Below, in pieces: positions 26,946-35,148 of a stretch of 64,000 bases of DNA; position 1 is the first letter of the stretch, and each line of letters starts with the position of its first letter. The notes beneath the pieces were generated by a model. That model did not search any database. It saw only the letters and a list, made by a program, of their open reading frames with translations, and was not told the origin of the DNA. A program made the translations under genes and the position numbers. Source of the stretch: Roseobacter sp. SK209-2-6 (GTDB lineage Bacteria; Pseudomonadota; Alphaproteobacteria; Rhodobacterales; Rhodobacteraceae). The stretch covers positions 62,001 to 126,000 of the forward strand of contig NZ_AAYC01000013.1 in NCBI RefSeq assembly GCF_000169455.1. The letters are read 5' to 3'.

Positions 26946-27560
26946 TCACAGGGTAAACCAATTGGCCTTTGGACCAAGGTTGTGAACCCCCGTGGCGCCG
27001 ATGACACCGCTCACCCCCCAGGCATTATGTATATGACCACATAGGCATAGGCTGGGGCCAAAGCGCTCAATGGCCTGACGAATGGATTGGCTGCCCTCAT
27101 GGCGTCCATCACTTTGCTTATCGGCGATGCCATAGGGGGGCGTATGGGTAATCAGAACGGTTTTCTCCCTCACCAGCGGCTCCCTAAGACCTGCCAGCAA
27201 CTCTTCTGCCTTCTGCTCCGTTTCACTGGCATTCCAGGCCTTCGGGTTGCGAGCCGGGACCTCTCCCCCTAACCCGAAGAAATCAATGCCGCCAAGGGTA
27301 ACTGCCCCCCCATGCAAGAGATGGATGTGATCCCAGCCTTTGCAACATTGCTCTAACGCGCGCGGGTCATCATGATTGCCATGCACCAGAACAACCGGCA
27401 CCGGACACTGCGCAAGCGCATGTACGACGGCTTCGCCCCCCCGCCCTTGGGTGGCAAAATCACCGCAGCCCACCAAAACATCCGCAGAGCCGCTCTCCTG
27501 TACCAGCGCCTCAGCAGTGGCGACATCGCAATGGAGGTCGGAAAAGGCCAGTATACGCAT
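26946..27560 (-). CDS. Calcineurin-like metallophosphoesterase
   Basis: A 204-residue dimetal phosphoesterase with the complete ligand set: FSDLHCD, GCGDF, GNHDD, THTPPYG and CGHIHN. Substrate unknown (nucleotide or phosphodiester). A clear paralogue lies at 48.0 kb, sharing MRIxAFSDLH, the FFGLG stretch and the ending NLGPxxxxF, but lacking the GNHD histidine. It is 9 bases downstream of an EamA transporter gene on the same strand and likely co-transcribed. Confidence 0.9.
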   Translation of the reverse strand: MRILAFSDLHCDVATAEALVQESGSADVLVGCGDFATQGRGGEAVVHALAQCPVPVVLVHGNHDDPRALEQCCKGWDHIHLLHGGAVTLGGIDFFGLGGEVPARNPKAWNASETEQKAEELLAGLREPLVREKTVLITHTPPYGIADKQSDGRHEGSQSIRQAIERFGPSLCLCGHIHNAWGVSGVIGATGVHNLGPKANWFTL

Positions 27561-27569
27561 CTAAGCTCC

Positions 27570-28415
27570 TCACCGGGCAAAGCGCAACAGCGCCGCCCCC
27601 AGAAGAGTAGTCATGGTTGCGAGCAGTTTGCGCAGATCCAGCGGCTCTTTCATGACAAAAACTCCAATCAACAGGGCAAAGACAATACTGGTCTCACGCA
27701 GTGCAGTCACAAGGGCGATGGGCGCTTGCGTAAAGCTCCAGATCACCAGAGCATAGGCCGCAAAGGAAGCACCACCGCCGAACAGGCCAATGCGCCATGC
27801 AGGCCCCGCGATCTGGCGAAGCGCCCCACCCGGCGCATGCCAAAGATAGGCTAGCATCAGCACCACGTTGCCAAGCGAAAGCCAGGCATAAAACCCTAGC
27901 GCCGTTCCCGCCAACCGGGCGCCAAGCCCGTCGACCAGCGAATAGGCTGCGATGAAACCGCCGGTCACAAGAGCCAGCCATGCGGCATTGGGATTACTCT
28001 GCCCATCGGTCCGGCGAACCAGTGCCAGGCTGATAATCCCTGCGGCAATGATCAGCACAGCCAGGGCTTCCAGCTTTAGCATTGGCACCCCCAGGACAAA
28101 GGCCGAAAAGAGCGCCACGATCAAGGGTGCCGATCCCCGTGCCAGAGGGTAAACTTGGGTAAGATCCCCTAATCTGTAGGACTGCATCAGGAAGAGCTGA
28201 TAGCCAAAGTGCAGAAGAATGCCGGCCCCGAGGTAGGGCAGGCTTTCCAGTTGCGGCAAAGGGGAGAAAACGATCAGCGGCAACGCAAAAGGCGCATGCC
28301 CCAGCACAACCGCGCCCATACTGACACGTTTATCCAGCCCGGATTTGACCAGAGAGTTCCACCCGGCATGCAGAAGTGCTGCCAGGAGAACCGCGACAAA
28401 AACCATAGCACTCAT
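27570..28415 (-). CDS. EamA/DMT-family transporter
   Basis: A 281-residue inner-membrane protein with ten hydrophobic segments in two EamA repeats (for example AMVFVAVLLAALLHAGWNSL and the last, KLLATMTTLLGAALL). I use the ATG at 28415, with AGGGG 6 bases upstream, instead of one six codons earlier. The second-repeat signature LVTALRETSIVFALLIGVF is typical. Substrate unknown. It is co-oriented and nearly contiguous with the downstream phosphoesterase. Confidence 0.85.
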   Translation of the reverse strand: MSAMVFVAVLLAALLHAGWNSLVKSGLDKRVSMGAVVLGHAPFALPLIVFSPLPQLESLPYLGAGILLHFGYQLFLMQSYRLGDLTQVYPLARGSAPLIVALFSAFVLGVPMLKLEALAVLIIAAGIISLALVRRTDGQSNPNAAWLALVTGGFIAAYSLVDGLGARLAGTALGFYAWLSLGNVVLMLAYLWHAPGGALRQIAGPAWRIGLFGGGASFAAYALVIWSFTQAPIALVTALRETSIVFALLIGVFVMKEPLDLRKLLATMTTLLGAALLRFAR

Positions 28416-28561
28416 CCTGTCCCCTTTCTTCAAGTACCTGCCCCAAGTGACCAGGCAGTGAGGTTGCGCAGGTCACTCTAGCCGGAAAGGAAAGGGGAGA
28501 AACAGATTGCGAAAACACGTAGTTTTTTGCCGACCCTGCTGCGCCACTCTACATGCAGCCC

Positions 28562-29818
28562 CTACATTAGGAAGCTGCTGTAGGGGTAGAAACGAACCGG
28601 ATCACCGGGGTTGATCTCCATTGCCCCATCACCCAATTCCACCAAACCCTCGGCCCAGCTCAGACCTGAAACCCGGCCCGAACCTTCGGATTTGAAAACC
28701 TCAGCACGCCCGTCACGCATGCGGGCGCGCAGGTATTCCCGTCGCCCAGGTTTCTTGCGCTTGGCAAAACCGGCGGGCACGTCAAACCCCTGTGGCTCTT
28801 GCCAGCCCGCCCCTGCCATCAGGCCCAGGGCCGGGCGCGCAAAGATCAGGGTGCAGACCAGGGCGGCCACCGGATTGCCCGGCAAGCCAAAAACGGGGCG
28901 CCCCTGCCACATCCCCAGGGCCAGCGGGCGGCCAGGTTTCAATGCAATGCGCCACTCCTGTAGGGCGCCTGCCTCTTTCAACAGAGCCGAGACATGGTCC
29001 TCATCCCCGGCAGAGGCGCCCCCACTGGTGAGGATCGCGTCTACCTTGGGAGCGGCCTCATCCAGCGTGGCGCGCAGACCCGCGCGATCATCCGGGGCCT
29101 TGCCCAGATCCACCGGTGCAAACCCCATCTGCCCCAAGAGCCCAAGGAGCATCACCCGGTTGGCGTCATAGATCTGCCCCGGTGCGGCGGGCTCGCCGGG
29201 TTCTACCAGTTCATCCCCGGTCGATAGCACCCCGACACGCAACGGCGCGCGCACCGCAAGCTCTGCAAGCCCGGTGGCAGAGGCAAGCGCCAGATCCGCA
29301 GGCGTCACCACACGGCCCGCCGCAAGGATGGCTGAGCCAGCCAATGCATCTTCCCCGGCTTTGCGGGTATTGGCGCCCTGCTTCAGCGGTCCATTAAAGG
29401 CGATCTGCGCACCATCACAGTTCACATCCTCCTCCAATATCACCGTATCCACCCCATCCGGCAGGGCCGCGCCAGTGAGAATGCGAATGGCATGACCGGC
29501 GGGCACCCTGCCCTCATATGGAACTCCGGCAGCGGAACGCCCCTCCACCAGTGGCAAGACAACTTCGCCTTCCCCCACGGGGCCGGCAAAGCCGTAGCCA
29601 TCCACCGCCGTATTCGGCAAAGGCGGGTTGGAGCGCCGCGCCAGAGCATCCGCAGCCAGAACCCGCCCCAGCGATTGGGACAGAGGGCGAATTTCGCTCT
29701 GTGTCACCACCCCCAGACGGTCCCTGAGCAGCGCCAAGGCCTGGTCAACCGGCGTCCAATCCACCCCCGCAGGCAGGGCAAAACAATCATTGCTAAGGGG
29801 CGGCGGCTTCAAAGACAT
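28562..29818 (-). CDS. moeA: Molybdopterin molybdenumtransferase
   Basis: Inserts molybdate into adenylylated molybdopterin to give Mo-cofactor. The 418-residue protein has domain order as in MoeA, with the TAVDGYGF motif (about residue 68), GDELVEPGEP-type MoeA/MogA domain text (STGDELVEPGEP, about 216) and TSGGASAGDEDHV (about 265), and ends with a beta-barrel domain. It is the last gene of the leftward fdhD, membrane protein, mobA, mobB, moeA run. A 14-bp tandem duplication lies in the spacer before its ATG. Confidence 0.95.
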   Translation of the reverse strand: MSLKPPPLSNDCFALPAGVDWTPVDQALALLRDRLGVVTQSEIRPLSQSLGRVLAADALARRSNPPLPNTAVDGYGFAGPVGEGEVVLPLVEGRSAAGVPYEGRVPAGHAIRILTGAALPDGVDTVILEEDVNCDGAQIAFNGPLKQGANTRKAGEDALAGSAILAAGRVVTPADLALASATGLAELAVRAPLRVGVLSTGDELVEPGEPAAPGQIYDANRVMLLGLLGQMGFAPVDLGKAPDDRAGLRATLDEAAPKVDAILTSGGASAGDEDHVSALLKEAGALQEWRIALKPGRPLALGMWQGRPVFGLPGNPVAALVCTLIFARPALGLMAGAGWQEPQGFDVPAGFAKRKKPGRREYLRARMRDGRAEVFKSEGSGRVSGLSWAEGLVELGDGAMEINPGDPVRFYPYSSFLM

Positions 29819-29834
29819 TTGGGTCAGTTCCCTG

Positions 29835-29862
29835 TGTGTATCGGGGTATGTGTATCGGGGTA
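29835..29862. repeat. Perfect 14-bp tandem duplication in the mobB-moeA spacer
   Basis: TGTGTATCGGGGTA occurs twice back to back in the 56-base gap between the mobB stop and moeA start. The copies are identical, so the duplication is recent. It lengthens the spacer between two otherwise tightly packed genes and may alter coupling of moeA translation to mobB. Confidence 0.9.
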
Positions 29863-29874
29863 TTTCTTTTGGGA

Positions 29875-30366
29875 TCAGAGCGCCAGTTCGGTGGCGATAA
29901 AATCGGCAATCGCTTTGGTATCATCCAAATCAAAGACCGGAAGGTCCAAATGCAACTGCACATCGCTGGCCACCGCGCGGATGCTGCTATTCTCCGGAGC
30001 AATCAAGGGCTGACCTGCAGCGGTTCTGTAGGCCTCAATCTTGGGATGCGCTTCACGCTTGAAGCCTTCGACCAGCACCAGGTCCACCGGGCGCAGCCGC
30101 GACAAGAGCTCGGTGAATGAGGGCACCTCGGCCCCGCGCAGCTCTTGCATGATGGCAACCCTATTTGGTGAGGCCAGCACCACCTCAGAGGCTCCGGCTT
30201 CGCGGTGCCGATGGCTGTCGGTGCCTGGTTGATCCACATCGGTGGTGTGATGCGCATTTTTCAGGGTCGAGACTGTCAATCCGCGCGTGGTGAACTCCGC
30301 CACCAGGCGCTCCATCAACCCGGTTTTGCCGCAGTTCTTCCAGCCGGTGACACCGTAGATCTTCAT
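29875..30366 (-). CDS. mobB: Molybdopterin-guanine dinucleotide biosynthesis protein MobB
   Basis: GTP-binding partner of MobA, helping form the guanine dinucleotide cofactor used by DMSO-reductase-family enzymes. The 163-residue P-loop protein starts MKIYGVTGWKNCGKTGLMER with Walker A GWKNCGKT and has the second conserved segment LVEGFKREAHPKIE (about residue 106). Its ATG overlaps the mobA stop (ATGA), so translation is coupled. Confidence 0.93.
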   Translation of the reverse strand: MKIYGVTGWKNCGKTGLMERLVAEFTTRGLTVSTLKNAHHTTDVDQPGTDSHRHREAGASEVVLASPNRVAIMQELRGAEVPSFTELLSRLRPVDLVLVEGFKREAHPKIEAYRTAAGQPLIAPENSSIRAVASDVQLHLDLPVFDLDDTKAIADFIATELAL

Positions 30367-31001
30367 CGCAGCAACTCCTCTGCCCGCTTCAGGTCTTCGG
30401 GCGTGTTGACGTTGAAAAAGGGATCAAAAGGCTCGGCCTCAAATAGCGCTTCGCGCCCGCCGTGCCGGTCGGTCCAGAGCACCACCTTGCGCAAGCCCCC
30501 GTTCAAGGCCGCACGCAGATCATCGCGCAGGGCAACCGGCCAGAGACCAAAGGTCGGGTGGCGGTTGATCTTCTTGCCACCGCCGGATTTCAGCAACTCA
30601 TCGCCAGTGCGCGGCGTGGTTGCCAGGACCAGAGGATGCTTTTGCCCTTCGGAGGCCGCAAGAAGGCGCTCCGCCAGATCTTCGGGAAAGAAAGGTGTGT
30701 CCGCAGCGGCGGTCACGATCGCCTCCGCGCCCTGTGCTGCGGCCCAATCGAGCCCCGCCAGCACGCCGGCCAAAGGGCCCGCATAGCCCTCGATGCTATC
30801 CGCAATGACCGGCAGGTCCAGATCCTTGAACCGAGCGGCATCGCCATTGGCATTGAGCGCCAGCCCAGACACCTGTGGCGCCAGCCGGTCCCGAACCCGT
30901 TCCAGCAAGCTTTGCCCACCGATCTGCAACAGCCCCTTATCGCCGCCTCCCATGCGGGTGGCGAGACCACCGGCGAGAATTATGCCCAAGGGTTTGGTCA
31001 T
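30363..31001 (-). CDS. mobA: Molybdenum cofactor guanylyltransferase
   Basis: Transfers GMP to molybdopterin to make the guanine dinucleotide cofactor. The 212-residue nucleotidyltransferase begins with the nucleotide loop IILAGGLATRMGGGDKGLL (residues 7-25), and has AAADTPFFPEDL carrying the metal-binding aspartate and the ending FFNVNTPEDL. It overlaps a membrane-protein gene upstream and mobB downstream, both by ATGA. Confidence 0.95.
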   Translation of the reverse strand: MTKPLGIILAGGLATRMGGGDKGLLQIGGQSLLERVRDRLAPQVSGLALNANGDAARFKDLDLPVIADSIEGYAGPLAGVLAGLDWAAAQGAEAIVTAAADTPFFPEDLAERLLAASEGQKHPLVLATTPRTGDELLKSGGGKKINRHPTFGLWPVALRDDLRAALNGGLRKVVLWTDRHGGREALFEAEPFDPFFNVNTPEDLKRAEELLR

Positions 31002-31363
31002 GGCTGATCTCCTTCAACCTCAAACGGGCGGGAAAAGAGCACGGATAGTGCAAGGAAAAACAAAAGAAAAATGAAACCCTCCCAGCTCAGAAAGATCAAG
31101 ATAAACGCAAAAAAACCCGCAAGGATGCCTGCATAGGCACAGCGGTATTTCTTCACCCGCTTTTGCAGCTCCGGGCTACCACCAATAGTTCCCGCGAAAA
31201 GGACCTTGTGCGAAACGGACCGGTTGAAAAAGGAAACGTTCAATTCCTGAGCAATGGGTCGCCAAAAACGAAACATGGCCCAAAATGACAAGGCACCCAG
31301 CAAAAGCAACGGCCCAAAAAACCACGACATCCCAGCCAATAGGCCAAGTGTATTCTCACTCAT
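30998..31363 (-). CDS. Small membrane protein in the Mo-cofactor operon
   Basis: Not recognised. A 121-residue protein with about three hydrophobic segments (MSWFFGPLLLLGALSFWAMF, YAGILAGFFAFILIFL and GFIFLLFFLALSVLF). It lies between fdhD and mobA and overlaps mobA by four bases, so it is co-expressed with cofactor genes. It has no resemblance that I can see to the ModB-type permeases. A role linked to molybdoenzymes is inferred from context only. Confidence 0.72.
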   Translation of the reverse strand: MSENTLGLLAGMSWFFGPLLLLGALSFWAMFRFWRPIAQELNVSFFNRSVSHKVLFAGTIGGSPELQKRVKKYRCAYAGILAGFFAFILIFLSWEGFIFLLFFLALSVLFSRPFEVEGDQP

Positions 31364-31486
31364 CGAACTCTCCCTTTCCCGGCGAAGTCAGGCAGCGCCC
31401 CTCCGCCCCGTCAAACCAGAGGTTTGCCTCTGGCAAAACGGCGGGCGTTTTGCCTCCACCTCCGGATGGGCTCTGCCTTGAATGTC

Positions 31487-32380
31487 TCATGCCGACCCTT
31501 TCCTGCGGTTTTTCTTTTCCTCCTGCGGCACGGTTCGGGGATCAATGTCCCGCTCCAGCCGCTCGTCACCGGAGAGACAGACAAATCTCTGCCCCTTCAT
31601 GCGGCCAATGAGGGTCAGCCCTACTTGTTGCGCGATCTCCACCCCCCAGGCGGTAAAGCCCGAGCGCGAGGCCAGCACCGGGATGCCCATCATCGCGGTC
31701 TTGATCACCATCTCAGAGGTCATGCGCCCGGTGGTATAGAGGATCTTATCCTCAGCCGTGACGCCTTCGGAGAGCATCCATCCCGCGATCTTGTCCACCG
31801 CGTTATGACGGCCGACGTCCTCCATATAGACCAGCGGGCGGTCCTGATGACACAGTACTGTGCCGTGGATGGCCCCTGCCTCCAGGTAGAGCGAGGGCGT
31901 GCGGTTGATCTTATGCGCCAGCGCATAAAGCCAGGAGGCTTTCACCTGCACCTGGGGCAAAAGCACATCCTCCAGCCCCTCCATCATGTCACCAAAGACC
32001 GTACCAACAGCACAGCCCGAGGTGCGGGTCTTTTTCTGCAGCTTTTCCTCGTAAGAGGTCTCAGAGGCGGTGCGCACCACAACGGTTTCCAGCTCTTCGT
32101 CAAAATCGACACGCAGGATCTCCTCATCCGTAGAGAGCATTCCCTGATTGCGCAGAAAACCCAGGGCCAGGTACTCCGGGTAGTCACCTATGGTCATGGC
32201 AGTCACGATTTCCTGACGGTTCAGGTAGATCGTTAGCGGGCGCTCTTCCACAACCGAGAGGGAAACCGGCACCCCGTGCTCATCACGCCCCTCGACAGCC
32301 CTCGTCAGCCCTGCACGACCAGGGTCTGGTGCGATCAAATAGTCGGAAAGAATTTCCGACAGGTCAGATGATTTTACCAA
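31487..32380 (-). CDS. fdhD: Formate dehydrogenase accessory sulfurtransferase FdhD
   Basis: Moves sulfur to the bis-MGD cofactor of formate dehydrogenase. The 297-residue protein has the family text (YPEYLALGFLRNQGM, VYMEDVGRHNAVDKIAGWML, LYTTGRMTSEMV, VLASRSGFTAWGVEIA). The sulfur-relay loop here is TSGCAVGTVFG, so only one cysteine of the CxxC seen in the E. coli enzyme is present. It heads the leftward cofactor run and is divergent from azlC. The formate dehydrogenase genes are not in the window. Confidence 0.93.
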   Translation of the reverse strand: MVKSSDLSEILSDYLIAPDPGRAGLTRAVEGRDEHGVPVSLSVVEERPLTIYLNRQEIVTAMTIGDYPEYLALGFLRNQGMLSTDEEILRVDFDEELETVVVRTASETSYEEKLQKKTRTSGCAVGTVFGDMMEGLEDVLLPQVQVKASWLYALAHKINRTPSLYLEAGAIHGTVLCHQDRPLVYMEDVGRHNAVDKIAGWMLSEGVTAEDKILYTTGRMTSEMVIKTAMMGIPVLASRSGFTAWGVEIAQQVGLTLIGRMKGQRFVCLSGDERLERDIDPRTVPQEEKKNRRKGSA

Positions 32381-32434
32381 TTGCGAAACTCCGACGCTCT
32401 GCCTACCTATTGGAGGTGAATTTAGGACGCGCGC

Positions 32435-33175
32435 ATGTCAATCACCACCACGAAATCGGCATTCTGGAAAGGCTTTCGCGATAGCGCGCCTTTTCTTTTG
32501 GTATCGGGATCTTTTGGCCTTTTGTTTGGGGTGCTGGCAGGGGAAGCTGGACTAAATGTCCTTGAGGCTTTCACTTTCTCCACAGCGGTTTTTGCCGGAT
32601 CAGCACAGTTTACCGCTTTGCAACTCCTCCAAGAGCAGACGCCGCTTCTGATCATCTTGATCTCAGCCCTAGCGGTAAACCTGCGCATGGCGATGTATTC
32701 CGCATCCCTCACCCCCTATCTGGGCGAGGCCCCTCTGTGGCAGCGGGCCTGTGCGGCCTATCTCACGGTGGATCAGTCCTATGCGCTGTCCATCGTGCAA
32801 TTCGAAAACGCTCCAGAAATGACCATTGCCCAGCGCATGGCCTATTTCTTTGGCACAAATGGCTTGGTCGCCCCCTGTTGGATGATCACTACTCTGATCG
32901 GAGCCACGGTCGGAACCCAAGTCCCAGACAGCTGGGGGTTGGATTTTGCCTTACCCCTGGCTTTCCTGGCGATGATAGGGCCGATGCTGCGCACACCTGC
33001 CCATATGGTTGCTTGTTTTGTCGCGGTTGCGGTTTCTCTTCCTGCAGCGCTTTTGCCCTTTAACCTTGGCCTCATTGCCGCAGGGCTTGCGGGTATGATG
33101 GCAGGTGCGCAGGCGGAACTATGGCTGGAGCGCGCCGCAGCCAAGGACAGCTCTCAGCAAGGAGCCGCGCAATGA
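32435..33175 (+). CDS. azlC: AzlC family branched-chain amino acid exporter subunit
   Basis: Large subunit of a two-part exporter for branched-chain amino acids or analogues. The 246-residue membrane protein has the family start (FWKGFRDSAPFLLVSGSFGL) and the motif FAGSAQFTALQLL (about residue 58), with further hydrophobic segments. Its stop overlaps azlD by ATGA. The 54-base gap to divergent fdhD must hold both promoters. Confidence 0.92.
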   Translation: MSITTTKSAFWKGFRDSAPFLLVSGSFGLLFGVLAGEAGLNVLEAFTFSTAVFAGSAQFTALQLLQEQTPLLIILISALAVNLRMAMYSASLTPYLGEAPLWQRACAAYLTVDQSYALSIVQFENAPEMTIAQRMAYFFGTNGLVAPCWMITTLIGATVGTQVPDSWGLDFALPLAFLAMIGPMLRTPAHMVACFVAVAVSLPAALLPFNLGLIAAGLAGMMAGAQAELWLERAAAKDSSQQGAAQ

Positions 33176-33504
33176 ATGGTTTTGACAGCTTTCAGCTCTG
33201 GTTCATCATTGTCGGGTTGGCACTTGGCAGCTTCGGTCTGCGATTTGCCTTTCTTGCCTTTATGGGGGGGCGCAGCCTGCCCCTCTGGCTGATGCGACAT
33301 CTGCGGTACACGGCGGTGGCGATCATTCCCGCGCTGGTTGCTCCCATGGTGATCTGGCCCACACCAACGGGTGGCGAAATCAGCCTACCGCATCTTGCTG
33401 CTGCCGTACTGACCTTTGCGACAGGCGCCTTGACCCGCGATGTGCTCTGGGCTCTGCTCGTAGGAACTATGGCCTTCTTATTGCTGTTCTTGTTTGCAAG
33501 CTAA
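33172..33504 (+). CDS. azlD: AzlD family small exporter subunit
   Basis: A 110-residue, four-segment membrane protein paired with AzlC. Text such as GLRFAFLAFMGGRSLPLWLMRHLRYTAVAIIP splits across two recognised segments of the AzlD family. The ATG at 33172 overlaps the azlC stop. The gene is followed by a bidirectional terminator. Confidence 0.9.
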   Translation: MNGFDSFQLWFIIVGLALGSFGLRFAFLAFMGGRSLPLWLMRHLRYTAVAIIPALVAPMVIWPTPTGGEISLPHLAAAVLTFATGALTRDVLWALLVGTMAFLLLFLFAS

Positions 33505-33514
33505 CAGCCAAAAG

Positions 33515-33545
33515 AAAACCGCCTGTGGTCTCCCTCGGCGGTTTT
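33515..33545. terminator. Bidirectional terminator between azlD and the lipoprotein gene
   Basis: AAAACCGCC (33515-33523) and GGCGGTTTT (33537-33545) form a perfect 9-bp stem with a 13-base loop. A on one side and T on the other mean it works in both directions for these convergent genes. Confidence 0.8.
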
Positions 33546-33575
33546 CAGTGATCATTGGTACAGGGAAACAGTGGC

Positions 33576-34232
33576 TTACTCGTTCAGAGCAGCATTTCCC
33601 TTGGCCAGTCCCTTTTGCAGATCTTCGCTGTCCTCTTCGTAGTAGAGCTCAGTGGTCACGCCTGGCAGTTTCGCAAATTGCTCCGCAAGATTTACCGGGT
33701 AGAAGGTCTGCTCAAGATGCTCAAAGCCAGGGATCTGTGTCAGGATCGCGCTGGTGGAACGGGCACAATAGGCACCTGGAACGCGACCATTGCTGACGAT
33801 CAGGTTATATGCGCGCTGCGCCTGTTCCGGCGTCACCTCAATCCGCTGGGTCATCACGTGGTGGGTGCTACGCGCATGAGCGCTGCGATAGGCGCGCTCC
33901 ACTGCAGGATAAATTCCGTAAAGCACGTCATCTTTTTCTGGAACAACATCCGCATAGAAAGACCCGGCGGGGTCGAAAATCACCCGTTCAGATGCATTGA
34001 CCATCAGCGCCGTATGCCCACCCTGACCAGAACGGTTGTTCACAACCGTATAGAGCGTCAGCGCAGGCGGGCCATTATGGCGATAAGAGGCGGCGGCCAG
34101 GGTTCCAGCATCCGCGTTTGGTTTCTTCTGCTCGGCGCAGGCAGCCAGTGCAGCACAGGCAGCAAAAAGGGCCGTACGCAAAGCAATACGACCCAAAGAA
34201 GTGGCTGGCATGCGATTAAACACGCTGGTCAT
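33576..34232 (-). CDS. Lipoprotein, possible NlpC/P60-like fold
   Basis: 218 residues with a lipoprotein signal (FAACAALAAC, lipobox LAAC). The mature part has GHTALMVNASERVIFDPAGS, and later GAYCARSTSAIL, whose His and Cys order resembles a circularly permuted papain-like (NlpC/P60, YiiX-type) domain. The resemblance is weak and no function is assigned. The ATG at 34232 is used; a GTG directly before it is in frame. It follows the small oxidase subunit gene by 6 bases, so they are co-transcribed. Confidence 0.75.
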   Translation of the reverse strand: MTSVFNRMPATSLGRIALRTALFAACAALAACAEQKKPNADAGTLAAASYRHNGPPALTLYTVVNNRSGQGGHTALMVNASERVIFDPAGSFYADVVPEKDDVLYGIYPAVERAYRSAHARSTHHVMTQRIEVTPEQAQRAYNLIVSNGRVPGAYCARSTSAILTQIPGFEHLEQTFYPVNLAEQFAKLPGVTTELYYEEDSEDLQKGLAKGNAALNE

Positions 34233-34238
34233 CACCGA

Positions 34239-34373
34239 TCAGGTTGCAAAAACCGCGAGGAAGAGCGCCACAAACACCAGAAAGATGCAAAAGCGTGTCG
34301 AGAATTTGATGAAACCTTCGTAGGTCTGTTCCTGAACGGAGGTATCCATCGTTCCGTGTTTATGTTCAGCCAT
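34239..34373 (-). CDS. aa3-type cytochrome c oxidase subunit IV
   Basis: A 44-residue single-span protein, MAEHKHGTMDTSVQEQTYEG followed by a membrane segment (RFCIFLVFVALFLAVFA). It fits the small subunit IV of alphaproteobacterial aa3 oxidases (for example Paracoccus), which begins MAEHKHG. The core oxidase genes are not nearby, so the subunit is encoded apart from its complex. It lies just upstream of a lipoprotein gene on the same strand. Confidence 0.85.
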   Translation of the reverse strand: MAEHKHGTMDTSVQEQTYEGFIKFSTRFCIFLVFVALFLAVFAT

Positions 34374-34501
34374 GACTGAGTGTCCTATTCGCGTTCAATT
34401 TTGTGCTGGATACTGGATTTGCCAGGCTCTGTCACCACGTCAATCGCGCACAGGGCCGCAAGCGGCGGAAGCGTTGCGTGAAATCACCCACCAGGGCCGA
34501 T

Positions 34502-35140
34502 TTAACACTCCAAGTAGCCATAGCCCCAGCGCCAGGGCAGCCCCGTACAGGGGCCCCCACCGAATCGCACAGCCCGATACATGATCTTGGCCAAAGCCGC
34601 ATAGGCGGCGTGGAGCTGATCCTCGGAAACCCCATAGTGCCCGGACAGATCGGCGCTGCGATTTTGGCCGACGTCCTCAACACAACGCCTCAGGGCTTGG
34701 TCGGCTTGGTATCGCGCCTGATAGCTGGCAAGGGCGGAACTGGCGCCAGCGATGTCATGATAGGCCCGGTCATGGATCACACAGCAGGGTTCAAACGGCA
34801 GCTCTGCACCGTGTCTCTCCCTGAGGTAGGGTGACTGCTCAGCCAGGCGCGCCCAATTCTCAGAAAAACCACCGCTGCAACCATCACTCACAAAGGCTGT
34901 GGGCCCCGCCCCAGCCTGTTCGATCCGGTCAAGAAGCCTTTGATGCGCGGCCAGTTCTTGGCCGCGCAACCATTGCCCAAACCAGCCCCCGATCTGGCTT
35001 TCCTCTGCTCTCACGGCTTCGCTAAAAAGCGCAAAGCCCAGAAACAGGCCACAGATCAGAACAGACAATCGCAGCGCAAAGGGCGCGGGCCCGCAGCCCC
35101 GGCGCCCTGCACCTGCGAAGATCGAGGAACAAGAGCACAT
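34502..35140 (-). CDS. Exported protein with phospholipase A2-like motifs
   Basis: 212 residues with an N-terminal hydrophobic signal (ALRLSVLICGLFLGFALF). The body has SDGCSGG at residues 85-91, which resembles the calcium loop of secreted phospholipase A2, then PCCVIHDRAYHD (C119, C120, H123, D124), which matches the CCxxHD catalytic helix, and D147 in YQADQALRRC as a candidate partner of the histidine. Several cysteines suggest disulfides in the periplasm. If real it would hydrolyse membrane phospholipids; the assignment is from motifs only. It follows DUF6173 by 8 bases. Confidence 0.62.
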   Translation of the reverse strand: MCSCSSIFAGAGRRGCGPAPFALRLSVLICGLFLGFALFSEAVRAEESQIGGWFGQWLRGQELAAHQRLLDRIEQAGAGPTAFVSDGCSGGFSENWARLAEQSPYLRERHGAELPFEPCCVIHDRAYHDIAGASSALASYQARYQADQALRRCVEDVGQNRSADLSGHYGVSEDQLHAAYAALAKIMYRAVRFGGGPCTGLPWRWGYGYLEC

Positions 35141-35148
35141 GGACAGGC

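Noticed and set aside
31416-31433. Hairpin CCAGAGG/CCTCTGG as an fdhD terminator
   Set aside because: A short 7-bp stem without a T-run in either direction. It lies between co-directed genes that are probably read through.
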